This document shows, one piece after another, positions 32,464-45,191 of a stretch of 64,000 bases of DNA (position 1 is its first letter; each line of letters opens with the position of its first letter). The notes under the pieces were generated by a model. That model saw only the letters and a list, made by a program, of their open reading frames with translations. It made no database searches and was not told where the DNA came from. The translations under genes were made by a program, and so were the position numbers. The stretch is from the NCBI RefSeq assembly GCF_026151205.1, contig NC_087083.1, forward strand, positions 10,413,460 to 10,477,459, in the 5' to 3' direction. Source of the stretch: Bolinopsis microptera. Its lineage: Eukaryota; Ctenophora; Tentaculata; Lobata; Bolinopsidae.

Positions 32464-32825
32464 TAAGAGCGAAATTAGTAACTTCCTCATTAATAGTCAG
32501 CTGAACATTTATTCAATGAACACTTATTCAGTTATTCGTCGACCTGCTGTACAAAGCTAACCACTTAGTTGAATAAACAACCTTAAGACATTATTATTAA
32601 ATGTATAGTGATAAGCTATCTTTTACACGATTCTAGCATAGGAACAGGGAGTAATCTTAACTGCTTTATTTAAAAATACGAAATTCATAAGGCAAGATAT
32701 TTCGGTAGCTATGACCAGCTCCCTATAATTTACAATTTCTATCATCCTTACAATATCAGACGGAGACATTTCTGTTAATTTAAAAATCTTACAAGTCTCA
32801 CTCTCTAGGTAATGCCAAAAGAAAC

Positions 32826-35800
32826 ATGGGCAATCACGTATCAATGGTACCCACTCAACTGTACTCAGTGGAGGATTACTTCTCAGACTTGCAGGAGTTT
32901 GAGTTTGTGGAAAAGATGGGCAGCACTCGCTTCCTTAAGATAGCGCGAGCAAAATACAAAGGCGGGTTTGTTGTTGTTAAAGTCTTTCCCAGAGTTGATA
33001 AAAACCTCTTGCAGTCGTATCAGGAGAAAGTCAACAACATAAATCTTCAGTTATGTGGTTGTCCGGGAACTTTAGCGTTCCCTAAGGCGCTGATAACCGA
33101 CCGAAGTGGGATATTGATAAGACAGTTTGTTTGGTCGAATCTGTATGACCGGATAAATCTTAGGCCGTTTTTGTGCCAAGTGGAGAAGCTATGGATAGTC
33201 TATCAGATGTTGAGGGCTCTTGAGGAATGTCACTCGAGAGGAGTCGTCCATGGAGATCTGAAGACAGAGAATTTTCTTCTCACCAGTTGGAACTGGGTGA
33301 TGCTGACAGACTTTGCTTGTTACAAACCGACTGAATTACTTGAGGATAATCCAGCTGCTTACAGTTTTTTCTATGATACATCTCGTAGGAGAAACTGTTA
33401 TATTTCCCCTGAGAGGTTTAAAAAGCAACTCAACTCAACCGCCTCATGTTTACTTCCTCCAATGGATATTTTCTCCCTTGGTTGCGTCATCGCAGAACTT
33501 TTTTTAGAGGGCGGACAGATCTTTAATTTACATCAACTGATATCGTATAGAAATGGAGATTATAACCCCAATAAAACTGTGGATATAATTGAGAACAAAA
33601 GTATTGTGAAACTTATAAAATCCATGATATCATTGGATCCTGAGGACCGGTCGACAGCAGCAGCTTATTTAAGTGATACTGGTGAATTCAGTTCCATATT
33701 CCCCGCCTACTTCTCGTTCATGTATGATTCCCTTAAAATGTTCTGTAGCCCCATCTTTAACTCATCTGATAAAAAGTTAACGTTTATTTACCAAAACTTT
33801 CCAACCTTTCAATCGAAACTACAATACGTAGATGCAGAAAATGGTCACATCATAATACTGTCCCTTGTAACTTCATGTATCCGTGGCATACAGAAAAACT
33901 CTGTGAAAGTCAAAGCTCTGCAGCTTCTAGAGGCTTTGTCTCAGTTAACACCAGACGAAATAGTCATTGACAGAGTTGTTCCTCATATTCTTTATTTCTC
34001 AACAGACGCAGTCCCAAGTATTCGAGCCAACTGCATTGTCAGCTTGTCAAACTGTCTTAAGAATGTCTCCAGTTTACCAACAACAGATGCCAACATTTTT
34101 CCGGAATACATTTTTCCGTATGTCAACAAGTTGTCTACGGATCCTGAGAAGTTGGTTCAAAGAGTGTTTGCAGAAAATATTGGTACATACGCGGAGCATG
34201 CTTTGTCTTTCTTAGAGACCAACCCGCCCGCTAGTTTTGATGCAGAGTTGCAAGCTCTTCACAACATCGTGCAAGTACCAGTTGTCCAGTTGCTGACTGG
34301 TGAAGATAACGTCGCTAGAAGGATCCTGTTGGAAAAATGTATTACATCGCTGTGTGTATTTTTTGGGCAACAAAAAGCAAACGATCTGATACTCTCCCAT
34401 ATGATAACATTCCTTAATTACAAAAACGATTGGAGGTTAAGAGCTGCGTTCTTCGATTGTGTAGTGGGGGTAGCGGCTTTCGTGGGTTGGCACAGTCTCA
34501 ATATGCTGAAACCACTGCTCGAACAGGGGTTGACAGATGTTGAGGAATTCGTCATCAGCAAAACCATATCTGCTCTAATAGCACTTTCTGAACTGGGCCT
34601 GCTGGAAGAGAATCTCTTAAAAGAGTTAGCGATTGAAACTTCACCTCTGCTTTGTCATCCGAACTTATGGATAAGATACAGGGCTGTTGGATTCATATCA
34701 GCTGCTTGCAATAAACTTCACGTGGCAGATGTTTACTGCAAGATACTGCCATTTCTTCACGAGATTCTAGCAATACCAATCAGAAACCCAGATAACCAAA
34801 GAGCACTGATCCAGGCTTTGGCTGATCCCTTGCCTCGGCCTGTACTTGACTTCTTAGTTGGTTGTCCTCTGAACGACAAAATCATACTATATTTGTCAGC
34901 CACTAACAGATCCCAACCTCCATCGGACCTAAAATCCATCCTTGAAAAGTTGAAGAATCTAGGTATGGGCCTGGATCAAGAGAAGCAGGTGCTTAAGTTG
35001 AAGGATTACATCTTGAAAGTCGCTATTGGAAAGAAAAGCAGTCATGAAGATGACCTGTTTGAAGATATTGTCGATGGCACGATTGTAATTGAGGATGATA
35101 AGCTCAGAAGCCTTAATTATTTGGATCCCATTATCGATGCCCCTGTGACACCCACCACCAAATCATCTCAAAACAAGCCATCACCTAAATCCGCTGAAAT
35201 CATACCCGCAAAATCACCCGAAGTTAAACTTGACATAACATCCGAAAACGAGGACCTCCTGGTTGAGATTTCCAAAGATCCGCTCTTTCACAACATCGAC
35301 CTTAGCGTTGACCTCAAAACACTGACAGAACCTGACGTGGGTGGCCAATTGGACGGTCTGCTGACACGCAAACAAGCCGAGTACCTTCACCAAACTCGAA
35401 CAGAACGCCAAACCCCACTTCCTTCCAAGAGTTGGGAACCTAAAGGAACCCTGGTGTGCCACATCAGGGAACATAAAGCTGCAATAAATCATGTTAAGGT
35501 TGCTCCAAAACATTCCATCTTAGCAACATCCTCGGATGATGGTTGTATTAAGATCTGGAACACGAGGAAGTTTGATAGTCGGAATATTGTGAACAACAGT
35601 AGACACACATACTCCCGTCCTGGGCAACCAATCAGAGGTAAATACGAAAACTTAACAGAATTCGCTGGAATCATACATTCCATACCTATTTATTTACTTT
35701 ATAGTTTACGACTATTATATTGTTTGGCTATTACGATTGTAATATACAACTTTTAATTTATAATCCTTGTTATCCTTGTAATCCTTGTATTCCTTGTAAT

Positions 35801-38800
35801 CCTTGTATTCCTTGTATTCCTAGTATTCCTTGTATTCCTTGTATTCCTTGTAATCCTTATAATCCTTGTAATCCTTGTATTCCGTGTAATCCTTATAATC
35901 CTTGTATTCCTTGTAATCCTCGTAATCCTTGTATTCCTTGTATTCCTTGTAATCCTTATAATCCGTGTATTCCGTGTATTCCTTGTATTCCTTGTATTCC
36001 TTGTAATCCTTTTAATCCTTGTATTCCTTGTATTCCTTGTAATCCTTGTATTCCTTGTAATCCTTATAATCCGTGTATTCCGTGTATTCCTTGTATTCCT
36101 TGTATTCCTTGTATTCTTTGTAATCCTTGTATTCCTTGTATTCCTTGTAATCCTTGTATTCCTTGTATTCCTTGTAATCCTTGTATTCCTTGTAATCCTT
36201 GTATTCCTTGTAATCCTTGTAATCTTTGTATTCCTTGTATTCCTTGTAATCCTTGTAATTCTTGTATTCTTTGTAATCCTTGTATTCCTTGTAATCCTTG
36301 TATTCCTTGTATTCCTTACATTCCTTGTATGTATTCCTTTTATTCCTTGTATTCCGTGTAATCCTTGTATTCCTTGAGGTATTGCATTCTACGATACGGG
36401 GGATAAGATAGCGGTGGCTACAAGGAACGGGTCACTGCATGAGGTTGGGGTGAAGGAACTGAAGGTTTGCGCTGCAAGGAACCTTGCTATTCAGGATGAC
36501 GATATTGTGGTTGATATGGACACTCTTGGTACAGGTTGGTGGCCGTTGTTGTTTTCTCTCGGGATTTTTCTGGGTATCTGAGAAGCCTTAATAACTAAAC
36601 TTCAATACCTAATTTTTATCATACAAAGTTTCTCGTTATAAATAAATCATAATTCACCACTGAAGTGTCGTTCTAACCAGGTCAGGACCAGAATCTAGTG
36701 GTGTGTACAAATGACGGCAAGATGATTGGTGTGGATCTGCGCTCTCCTTCCAGAATATTCAAGTTGTCTAATGATCCTTCCCTTGGTGGGGTCAGTGCTA
36801 TGTGTATTGATAAGAACGAGCATTGGATCTGCCTTGGCACCAGGTGAAAACTTTAAAAGAAGCTTGGTGTAGTATTGGGAATTTAGGAATTTAAATGTAA
36901 CAAATTCTTGGGTTGTCTGATATCATGTGCCAGTTTGATAAGTCTAGTTACAGTTCCATACCTGATAACTAAATTAACTGCTTAAACAATCACACAATAA
37001 TAACGTGATATATTCTAACACGTGACATCTTCTAACACGTGACACCCTACAACAGGCACGGCTGGATCACGTGTTGGGACCTGAGGTTTCACCTCCCGAT
37101 AACTTCCTGGAGGCACGACACCTCCGCATGCATTCTCACTCTTAAACCCAGTATTGCCTGCATGAGCTCTATTTGTGTTGGGGTTCAGGGTTATAACGAG
37201 GTATGTCAGGAATTTGAAATAAATTAAAAGTTTGTGATCTTGTTTTAGAGTGCATTTTTTCGAGACTATTTTACTTTTAGTTCAACAACAAAGTGGTGCC
37301 CTCATGAATAATTTATGATTGGTTTAATGTTTACTTATAATATATAAATAAACTGTATTATATAATACCTTACTCGGGAGTATTATAACCGGGATAAAGT
37401 GGTGGGTTTTGGAAGATTCCGCCATATTTTTCCCGGTCAAAAATTTTACCAGTCATAAAAAAACCCGCCGACTCAGATTATGGGGTTCCAAGGGGGTGGT
37501 GATCATCATATTTTACCTGAAGTCTCAGATGTGCTAGAGAAGACTTTTGAAGCAGTGGATGGAGGGCTGTAACTTTATTGGCGGTTGCTACCATAATTTC
37601 GTTATAAAAATCACAATTTGGTTATAGAAATCAGATTTCAGGGTGGACCGTGATTCTCACTTCTCTTGCCCATGAATCAGTGAATCGTAGAGAAGAAAAC
37701 AATTTATATGTTATAGAAGAAAACGAAAATAATAATAATATATAATATTTATTATAATAATAATGTCTCTAAAGATTGATCGCTTCTCGTGTGCACTGTG
37801 CAGTGCGTAGACTAAATAAAGAGGGAGTTTTACTTTTTCTTGTGGCCACATCCCGCTAGAAGTGAGTAAACTGTGCCACTAGTTCATGGTCCACGGTGGA
37901 TTGATTACTGGAGCAGTTGAAGATGCAAAGCCCATACGTTCCCCAATACCAAGCGGTGGGCAGGAAATTAAGCTCCGACTGACCTTCAAAGCAGTAGCCC
38001 CATTAGCGGACAAAATGAAAGTCTTGTTAAGACAACAATACAACTTCGAATTTGACGGTCAGCAGCAGGGGGATGTCAATAATGATAATGGAGGGGACAT
38101 TAGCGATAATGAGAATGAGAATACGCTTTAATGAAGATTTGACTTATTATTGCTTAGATTTATTTTCCTTTAAATAGACGTGTCTTTTTTTTCTATTTCT
38201 GAGTAATATCAATAACTGTAAATTGAAATAACTTCTTTAACAAGTAACAAAAACAGAAATTTCGGTTGAAAATTTGTTGACCTCTGAAAAAAAAACTTGA
38301 AAGGTCGGCCACCGGTAAATACATGACCGGGATAATTTGGCGGGTTTTGGGAAAGTCCGCCATATTTTTCCCGGTCATTAATTTTCCCAGTCATAAATTA
38401 ACCCGCTATAATATTCAAGTAAGGTATACAATTATAAACAATTGCATACATACAATTGTATATATATATGTACAATAAATTGTATATAATATATTATAAA
38501 TACAATTCCATCTGAGCTGTTTGACGTTCTGAATCAGAGAATAATAAGCTTAATAAATTGTCAGCTTACTGTTAGTTGTACTATTTAATCATTCAGTGTT
38601 ATAATATTAACTTAATGTTTAATGATCAGGTGAGTGTATGGAATATCGAGAGTGGAAGCAAGGAAAGATCCCTGTGGTACGGGCCACCTGACTCATACAT
38701 GACGTCTACCATTACTTCCGGGTAAGAAGTGAAAGTGAAAGCGAAAGTGAATTATTAGAATTCACCCCTCTAGCCCCAGGGTACACGATATCCTACCCCT

Positions 38801-41800
38801 CTCCCCCACACCATGGTGACACCCCTCAGCTCTAACCACAGGGTACACGCTATCCTACCCCTCTTCCCCACACCATGGTGACACACCTCTAACCCCAGGG
38901 TACACGCTATCCTACCCCTCTCCCCCACACCATGGTGATACCCTCTAACCCCAGGGTACACGCTATCCTACCCCTCTCCCCCACACCATGGTGACACCCC
39001 TCTAACCCCAGGGTACACGCTATCCTACCCCTCTCCCCCACACCATGGTGACACCCCTCTCACCCCAGGGTACACGCTATCCTACCCCTCTCCCCCCACA
39101 CCATGGTGACACCCCTCTAACCCCAGGGTACACGCTATCCTACCCCTCTCCCTCACAACATGGTGATACCCTCTAACCCCAGGGTACACTCTATCCTACC
39201 CCTCTCCCCCACACCATGGTGACACCCCTCTAACCCCAGGGTACACGCTATCCTACCCCTCTCGCCCCACACCATGGTGACACCCCTCTAACCCCAGGGT
39301 ACACGATATCTTAACCCTCTCCCCCCACACCATGGTGACACCCCTCTAACCCCAGGGTACACGCTATTCTACCCCTCTCCCCCACATCCTAACCCTCTCC
39401 CCCCACACCATGGTGACACCCCTCTAACCCCAGGGTACACGCTATTCTACCCCTCTCCCCCACACCATGGTGACACCCCTCTAACCCCAGGGTACACGAT
39501 ATCCTACCCCTCTCCCCCCACACCATGGTGACACCCCTCTAACCCCAGGGTACACGCTATCCTACCCCTCTCCCCCCACACCATGGTGATACCCTCTAAC
39601 CCCAGGGTACACGCTACCCTACCCCTCTCCCCAACACCATGGTGACACCCCTCTAACCCCAGAGTACACGATATCCTACCCCTCTCCCCAACACCATGGT
39701 GACACCCCTCTAACCCCAGGGTACACGCTATCCTACCCCTCTCGCCCCACACCATGGTGACACCCCTCTAACCCCAGGGTACACGATATCTTAACCCTCT
39801 CCCCCCACACCATGGTGACACCCCTCTAACCCCAGGGTACACGCTATTCTACCCCTCTCCCCCACATCCTAACCCTCTCCCCCCACACCATGGTGACACC
39901 CCTCTAACCCCAGGGTACACGCTATTCTACCCCTCTCCCCCACACCATGGTGACACCCCTCTAACCCCAGGGTACACGATATCCTACCCCTCTCCCCCCA
40001 CACCATGGTGACACCCCTCTAACCTCAGGGTACACGCTATCCTACCCCTCTCCCCCCACACCATGGTGACCGGAGGAGCGGACCACAGTTTGCGATTTTG
40101 GAACACGCTCAGAGAGTCAGGCTGCTCGGTTGTATCGGCTCCTCCTGAGATCGACTCTACTCAAACATACAGGTGCGGTCCTTATAGCGGTATTGGGCGG
40201 TATTTTTAGCGGTATTTAGTGGGGGGGGGGGGGTCCAACCCGATGTCCGATTTGAGGGTTGATGAGGCCAAAATCGGAATCGGAAAAATCGGAAAAATCG
40301 GAAAATTGAGAAATTTACAGAATCGATCTCTAAAACCTCTCAGAAGTGATATAATTCAACCAGAACCCCTACATATGCTATATTGTTATGAGAAAACGAA
40401 CCAATTGGACATTCCAATAGTATGTTTTATGTGTTTTTCCACTGCAGGGGCTAGTATGCTCACTACTAGTTGAAGTTGTCATGTACTCCCAGACCCAGGT
40501 GCTTTGGCCTCTTGACGTGAGATCGATTGTTTCTGCTCATTAATTTTATCCCTGTTACTTGTTATTATGTATTAGTACAACACTAGGTACCGGGTTATAT
40601 TTTGTCATTTTGTGGTCCCGTCTTTAAACATACCATAATATCACTAGTACACTGCACCTTAAATGTATAGTCACGTACATTTGTATCGTAACACATGCTT
40701 GGCTGGGGGATCATGTTTTGTGTCCGTTCGGTACCCTATATGTTAAAAACGGACAAAAAGTAGGGCGGACAAAAACAGACAAAAACAGACAAAACATTTA
40801 GATGTCCTCCTCCTCCTCCCTAGTCTTCCTCCTCCTTCTCATCAGTCCTCCTCCTCCTCCTCACCCTCCTCCTCAGTCCCCTCCTCCTCCTCAGTCCTAC
40901 TCCCAGTCCTCCTCCACCTCCTCATTTCTCCTCCTCATCCTCCTCCTCGTTCTCCTCCCCATCAGCCCTCCTCAGTCCTCCTCGTAGTCGTCCTCCTCCT
41001 GACTCCTCCTCCTCAGTCATCCTCCTCTTCTTCCTTAGTCCTCCTCTTCTTTCTCCTCCTCATCAGTCCTCATCTTCTGTCCTCCTCATAATCGTCCTCG
41101 TCCTCATCCTCTTTCTCACCCTCCTCCTCAGTCCCCTCTGAGTCCTACTCATAGTCGTCCTCCTCCTCCTGACTCCTCCTCCTCCTTCTCCTCTTTCTTC
41201 TCCTCCTAATCAGTCCTCCTGCTCAGTCGTCCTCCTCCTCCTCCTCGTCCTTAGTCCTCGTCCTCGTCAGTCTTCCTCCTCAGTCCTCCTCAGTCCTCCT
41301 CCTCCTCATCCTCCGCCTCCTCCTCCGCCTCCTCAGTCTCCTCCTCCTCATCCTCCTCCTCAGTCCTCCTCAGTCCTCCTCCTCATCATCCTAATCCTAA
41401 GTCCTCCTCCTTCTCCTCCTCATCAGTCCTCATCCTCAGTCCTCCACTAGTCGTCCTCGTCCTCGTCATTAGTCCTCCTCCTCCTGAGTCCTCCTCCTCT
41501 TCCTCCTCCTGAGTCCTCCTTTGGAGTCCTCTTTCTCCTCCTCATCATCAGTCCTCCTCCTCTTCTTCAGTTCTCCTCCTGAGTCCTCCTCCTCATCCTC
41601 CTCCACCTCCTGAGTCCTCCTCCTCTTCCTCCTCCTGAGTCCTCCTTTGGAGTCCTCTTTCTCCTCCTCATCATCAGTCCTCCTCCTCTTCTTCAGTTCT
41701 CCTCCTGAGTCCTCCTCCTTCTCCTCTTCCTTCTCATCTTAATCAGTCCTTTTCCTTAGCCCTCGTTATCATCCTCCTAGTCCTCATCCTTAGTCCTCGT

Positions 41801-44373
41801 CCTCATCCTCCTCAGTCGTCCTCCTCAGTCTTCCTCCTCCTTCTCCTCATCAGTCCTCCTCCTCCTCAGCCTCATCCTCCTCATCCTCCTCCTTAGTCCT
41901 CCTCAGTCCCCAGTCCTCTTCCTACTCGTCAGTCCTCCTCAGCCTCCTCCTCCTCCTCCTCCTCCTCCTCCTTAGTCCTCCTCAGTCCCCAGTCCTCTTC
42001 CTACTCGTCAGTCCTCCTCATCCTCCTCCTCCTCCTCAGTCCTTCTCCTCCTCGTCAGTCCTCCTCCTCCTCCTCGGTCCTTCTCGGTCCTTCTCCTCCT
42101 CGTCAGTCCTCCCCAGTCCTCCTCCTCTTCAGTTTTCCTCCTTCTCCTCCTCCTCCTCAGTCCTCCTCTTCTTCAGTCCTCATCCTCCTCCTCATCAGTT
42201 TACACAATTTATTGTAACTAAAATGTTTTTAAACGCATGTGAGTCTGTAACATATTGACATGTTACTGTTACTGACTCAAAATGTGCTGTAGAATTTTTT
42301 TGTTTAACATAGTTTTACTCTCCAGTACTATGGAAAAGTTGTTACATGATAAATAAAGATTTTGATAAATAAAGTGATTTTCATCCCTTTTAATGTTATT
42401 AAAAATTGTGTAAACTATTCTTTGTATCTAAGAGATAACTGTGCTACCCATTTCTGCAGATAGCCTGTTACAAATTGTGGAGACAATTTAAATCAAAAGT
42501 TACTAAAGCGTTCGCTATTTGTTACGATTGTTATTACCAACCGTACCTCTTTCAATTGTGGACCGGGGTGGATGTTTCTGTCAAACAAGAGTTGGTACGA
42601 CAGTGTGTTTTTTTTTCGGACGAAACGATTCTTGTTTGGAACAAGAAACTATTTTGGGGTTCTGGGACCACCACCAATCGATTTCTTGTCATATTTAAGT
42701 ACAGAAATAGCTACCTATATCGCCTAGAAACCTCAGAGGGAAGATTTAAATTTTTTCCGATTTTTCCGATATGAGGGTTGATGAGGCCAAAATCGGGATC
42801 GGAATGATCGGATTGGATCGGGTTGGACCCCCCCCCATTTAGTGGATTTTAGCGGTCTTTAGCAGGATTTAGCGGGTTTTTTCTTATATTATTCAGTATG
42901 TCCAAGTAGAACACACGGGATTTCACCACACACAGCAGTTATCTCTACCAGTAACATAATATGATTAGGTATCAAATACTAAGCCGTTTGTAAACTGCAG
43001 TGTTCTCAATACACCTATCATTGCGTTGCTGCAGCTTTAATTAACACACATTAAGATGTTAGTCATTAACCGTTCCAGTTCAAAATTATCTTTATATTAA
43101 GATTACAATAATGCTGTTATCAGCCCCCCTGGCCCCTATCCCCCCGCCCGCGCCTCCCCCCGCCCCCTGGCCCCCGCCCATTTTACATATGTGTTATGAC
43201 AGGAGAAGATATGAGAAAGAAGTGGAAGTGATTATGGCGGAAGAAGATAACTCGCTCATCTTAAATACCGGGGATAGTAAAGGTACATTATATTTAGATG
43301 TTCATATTAAACTAATTAGCTAATTATACGTCAATTAGCCTTAACATTAATGTATCGTGGCAATGTGGTATGCTTGTTCATTCAAAGGAGCCAATAAACT
43401 TACAACTACAGGGGGGGGGGGGGCAAAAGTCAGTACCCATACGTTGACCTTAATAGCTCAGTCACTGAGTGCCCAATTGAAATAATTCTTTCTGGTATGA
43501 CTTACTACCACCACTGGTTCGAGGAATTTGTCAAATCGAAAAATTTTCGTGTTCATCTTTTTCAAATGAAGGTTCATTTTTGCATTTATTTGATAGTTTG
43601 GATAGTCGGATCGAGCCAAATTTTATTGAATTGTGTTCGGCCATTTAAATTACGTTTGTCCTGAAAAAATGAGAGTTGTAGCTTCTCAGATGACCGAGAT
43701 ATGAAGCATAACGAGTTTGTTCATTACGTGTGATCAGGTAATTGAGTTGAGGCTAGATCCGCATTATGGGAACGTTCAGAGAGCCCAATTACGGTGTCGT
43801 AATTGGGTAATCATTGATTTTGCTAACGAGATAAACAAATTGCTTGACAACTTTGTCATTTTAAATCCGTTTCGCACCATTTTTTCAGATTATATTCCGG
43901 ATTAAATGACCTATTGCAATAATATGTTACAACGGAGTCTCTAACATGTTCACAAACACGAGTATATGCAATTTAATGTTGATTGGGTGTGCCCCCGAAA
44001 TTCGAATTTTAAAATTTTGGTGACGGAATCCTCGAACAAGTAAGTACAGTATGCCATCTGCAAAGCAACAACTCTCAAATATAAAACACGGCGGTGACCT
44101 ATAAGACCCAACGTATGGGTACTGACTTTAGGCCCCCCTCCCCCTCCCTGTATATTGATCAAAATCGTTATCATATATTAATTAACTGGATAAATAAGCT
44201 AAATGGTTAATTACCTGATTAGTTACTAATCAATTAACTAATTAACCTCCTCAGGACTAAACAGACCATCACCCGCTCATCATCACGTGATAACAGATGT
44301 TAAGTTTGTTAAAACTACACAGCCGTGCCTGGTAACTGGTGACATGGGTGGTGTTATGAAGATTTGGAAATAG
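32826..44373 (+). CDS. PIK3R4: VPS15 / PIK3R4, class III PI3-kinase regulatory protein kinase-like subunit (8 exons)
   Basis: Exons 32826-35637, 36379-36534, 36681-36843, 37056-37200, 38630-38721, 40029-40172, 43203-43282 and 44255-44373 join in phase to a 1,236-aa protein (human is about 1,358). The start is MGN, the expected N-myristoylation signal. Residues 30-310 form a protein-kinase-like domain with HGDLKTEN in place of HRD and DFA in place of DFG, as is usual for this family. HEAT-type helical repeats follow to about residue 650, then a low-complexity linker and C-terminal WD40 repeats ([40 protein letters not shown], stop). By family, it scaffolds VPS34 and Beclin in the complexes that make PI3P for endosomal sorting and autophagy. 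Introns 1, 4, 5 and 6 are inflated by tandem arrays or transposons. Without splicing at 35637 the frame reads on to a stop at 35756. Confidence 0.95.
35758..36377. repeat. 9-bp array (ccttgtatt / ccttgtaat) filling VPS15 intron 1
   Basis: About 66 units start some 120 bp after the donor at 35637 and continue up to the acceptor ttgag at 36378. The array itself supplies the acceptor's pyrimidine context. A similar short run (tgtatcctt x4) occurs at 21690-21724. Confidence 0.95.
37368..38424. mobile_element. ~1.06-kb TA-flanked DNA element in VPS15 intron 4
   Basis: Left ccttactcgggagtattata and right tataatattcaagtaagg are imperfect inverted ends, flanked by TA (37366-37367 and 38425-38426). 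The subterminal gtgggttttgg/gcgggttttggg ... ccgccatatttttcccggtc is present near both ends. It carries the small ORF 37886-38131. Confidence 0.6.
37886..38131 (+). CDS. Small open frame (81 aa) in VPS15 intron 4, carried inside a DNA element
   Basis: The frame [20 protein letters not shown] ... [20 protein letters not shown] ... ends in an acidic tail ([11 protein letters not shown]) and TAA. Amino-acid composition looks protein-like, but I do not recognise the family. It lies within the TA-flanked element 37368-38424, so it may be a captured exon, a transposon gene relic or chance. No splice partner was found in frame with VPS15. Confidence 0.35.
   Translation: MVHGGLITGAVEDAKPIRSPIPSGGQEIKLRLTFKAVAPLADKMKVLLRQQYNFEFDGQQQGDVNNDNGGDISDNENENTL
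38764..40075 (+). repeat. 57-bp minisatellite made of the VPS15 exon-6 acceptor and exon start
   Basis: About 23 units of cacccctctaaccccag + ggtacacgctatcctacccc + tctcccccacaccatggtga. The last unit (40021-40070) is the real intron-exon boundary, with acceptor ctctaacctcag and the first 46 coding bases of exon 6. A higher-order duplication is visible: a stretch near 39230-39530 recurs at +480 bp near 39710-40010. Confidence 0.92.
40220..42835. mobile_element. 2.6-kb inverted-repeat element with polypyrimidine core in VPS15 intron 6
   Basis: The left end (g-run)tccaacccgat and right end atcgggttgga(c-run) are inverted repeats, flanked by atttagtgg on both sides (around 40213-40221 and 42837-42845). 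Subterminal gagggttgatgaggccaaaa occurs at both ends in the same direction. The interior is mostly CT-rich repeat plus a 99-aa frame at 42475-42774 of unknown nature. Confidence 0.6.
40800..42200. repeat. 1.4-kb CT-rich (cctcctcagtcctcct)n tract
   Basis: Irregular repeats of tcctcctc and cagtcctcct lie almost entirely on one strand. Expected to form triplex-prone DNA; it lies inside the element at 40220-42835. Proteins predicted from it are spurious. Confidence 0.95.
43409..44150. mobile_element. 742-bp TA-flanked inverted-repeat element, copy 1 (VPS15 intron 7)
   Basis: Ends aaaagtcagtacccatacgt and acgtatgggtactgacttt are inverted, flanked by TA. Same family and orientation as 45192-45960, but the terminal G/C runs have expanded. 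No intact transposase. Confidence 0.8.
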
Positions 44374-44800
44374 GTGATGTGGGTGGTGTTATGAAGATTT
44401 GGAAATAAGTGATGTGAGTGGTGTTATGAAGATTTGGAAATAGGTGATGTGGGTGGTGTTATGAAGATTTGGAAATAAGTGATGTGAGTGGTGTTATGAA
44501 GATTTGGAAATAGGTGACGTGGGTGGTGTTATGAAGATTTGGAAATAGGTGATGTGGGTGGTGTTATGAAGATTTGGAAATAGGTGACGTGGGTGGTGTT
44601 ATGAAGATTTGGAAATAGGTGACGTGGGTGGTGTTATGAAGATTTGGAAATAGGTGATGTGGGTGGTGTTATGAAGATTTGGAAATAGGTGATGTGGGTG
44701 GTGTTATGAAGATTTGGAAATAGGTGACGTGGGTGGTGTTATGAAGATTTGGAAATAGGTGATGTGGGTGGTGTTTTGAAGATTTGGAAATAGGTGTTTT
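44374..44800 (+). repeat. 35-bp array copying the VPS15 stop-codon end
   Basis: About 12 units of gtgatgtgggtggtgttatg + aagatttggaaatag follow the stop at 44371-44373. The array founder is the last coding stretch ([11 protein letters not shown] and TAG). It would lie in the 3' UTR. Confidence 0.95.
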
Positions 44801-45191
44801 GAGATTAAGCTGTGAATTGGCAGAATTAAGATGGGTGATGAATTTGAAGAAACTTTGTTTGAAATAGTTTTGTGTTTGGTTACTTTAAAAAAGATTGTTC
44901 AGTTCTGTGTTTCAATTAGACGTTCGTTTCCAGATATTATGTTTCGTTAATAGTTATTAATTTTGTAGCTATTTTTTGGCGGTCAATTTTATGTCACGGT
45001 TTATATTGTTATAATTTGGGAGTATGGGAACAATTTGTATGCTGGTTTTTGGATTCAAATGTCAATGAGTAGCATTATTATGCCATTTTGTGTGCTGGTT
45101 AGTCAATGTTGGTATGATTTTATGAAGTTGACGAATTTGTCGGTAAAAGGATTTTTCCGCGATCAAGCTATCGTCTTTAATTAATAATATA

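Noticed and set aside
35720-36361. 213-aa IPCNPCIPC repeat protein
   Set aside because: Translation of the 9-bp intronic array of VPS15. Flanking exons join in phase without it.
40802-40987. Ser/Leu/Pro-rich frame
   Set aside because: Comes from the CT-rich tract.
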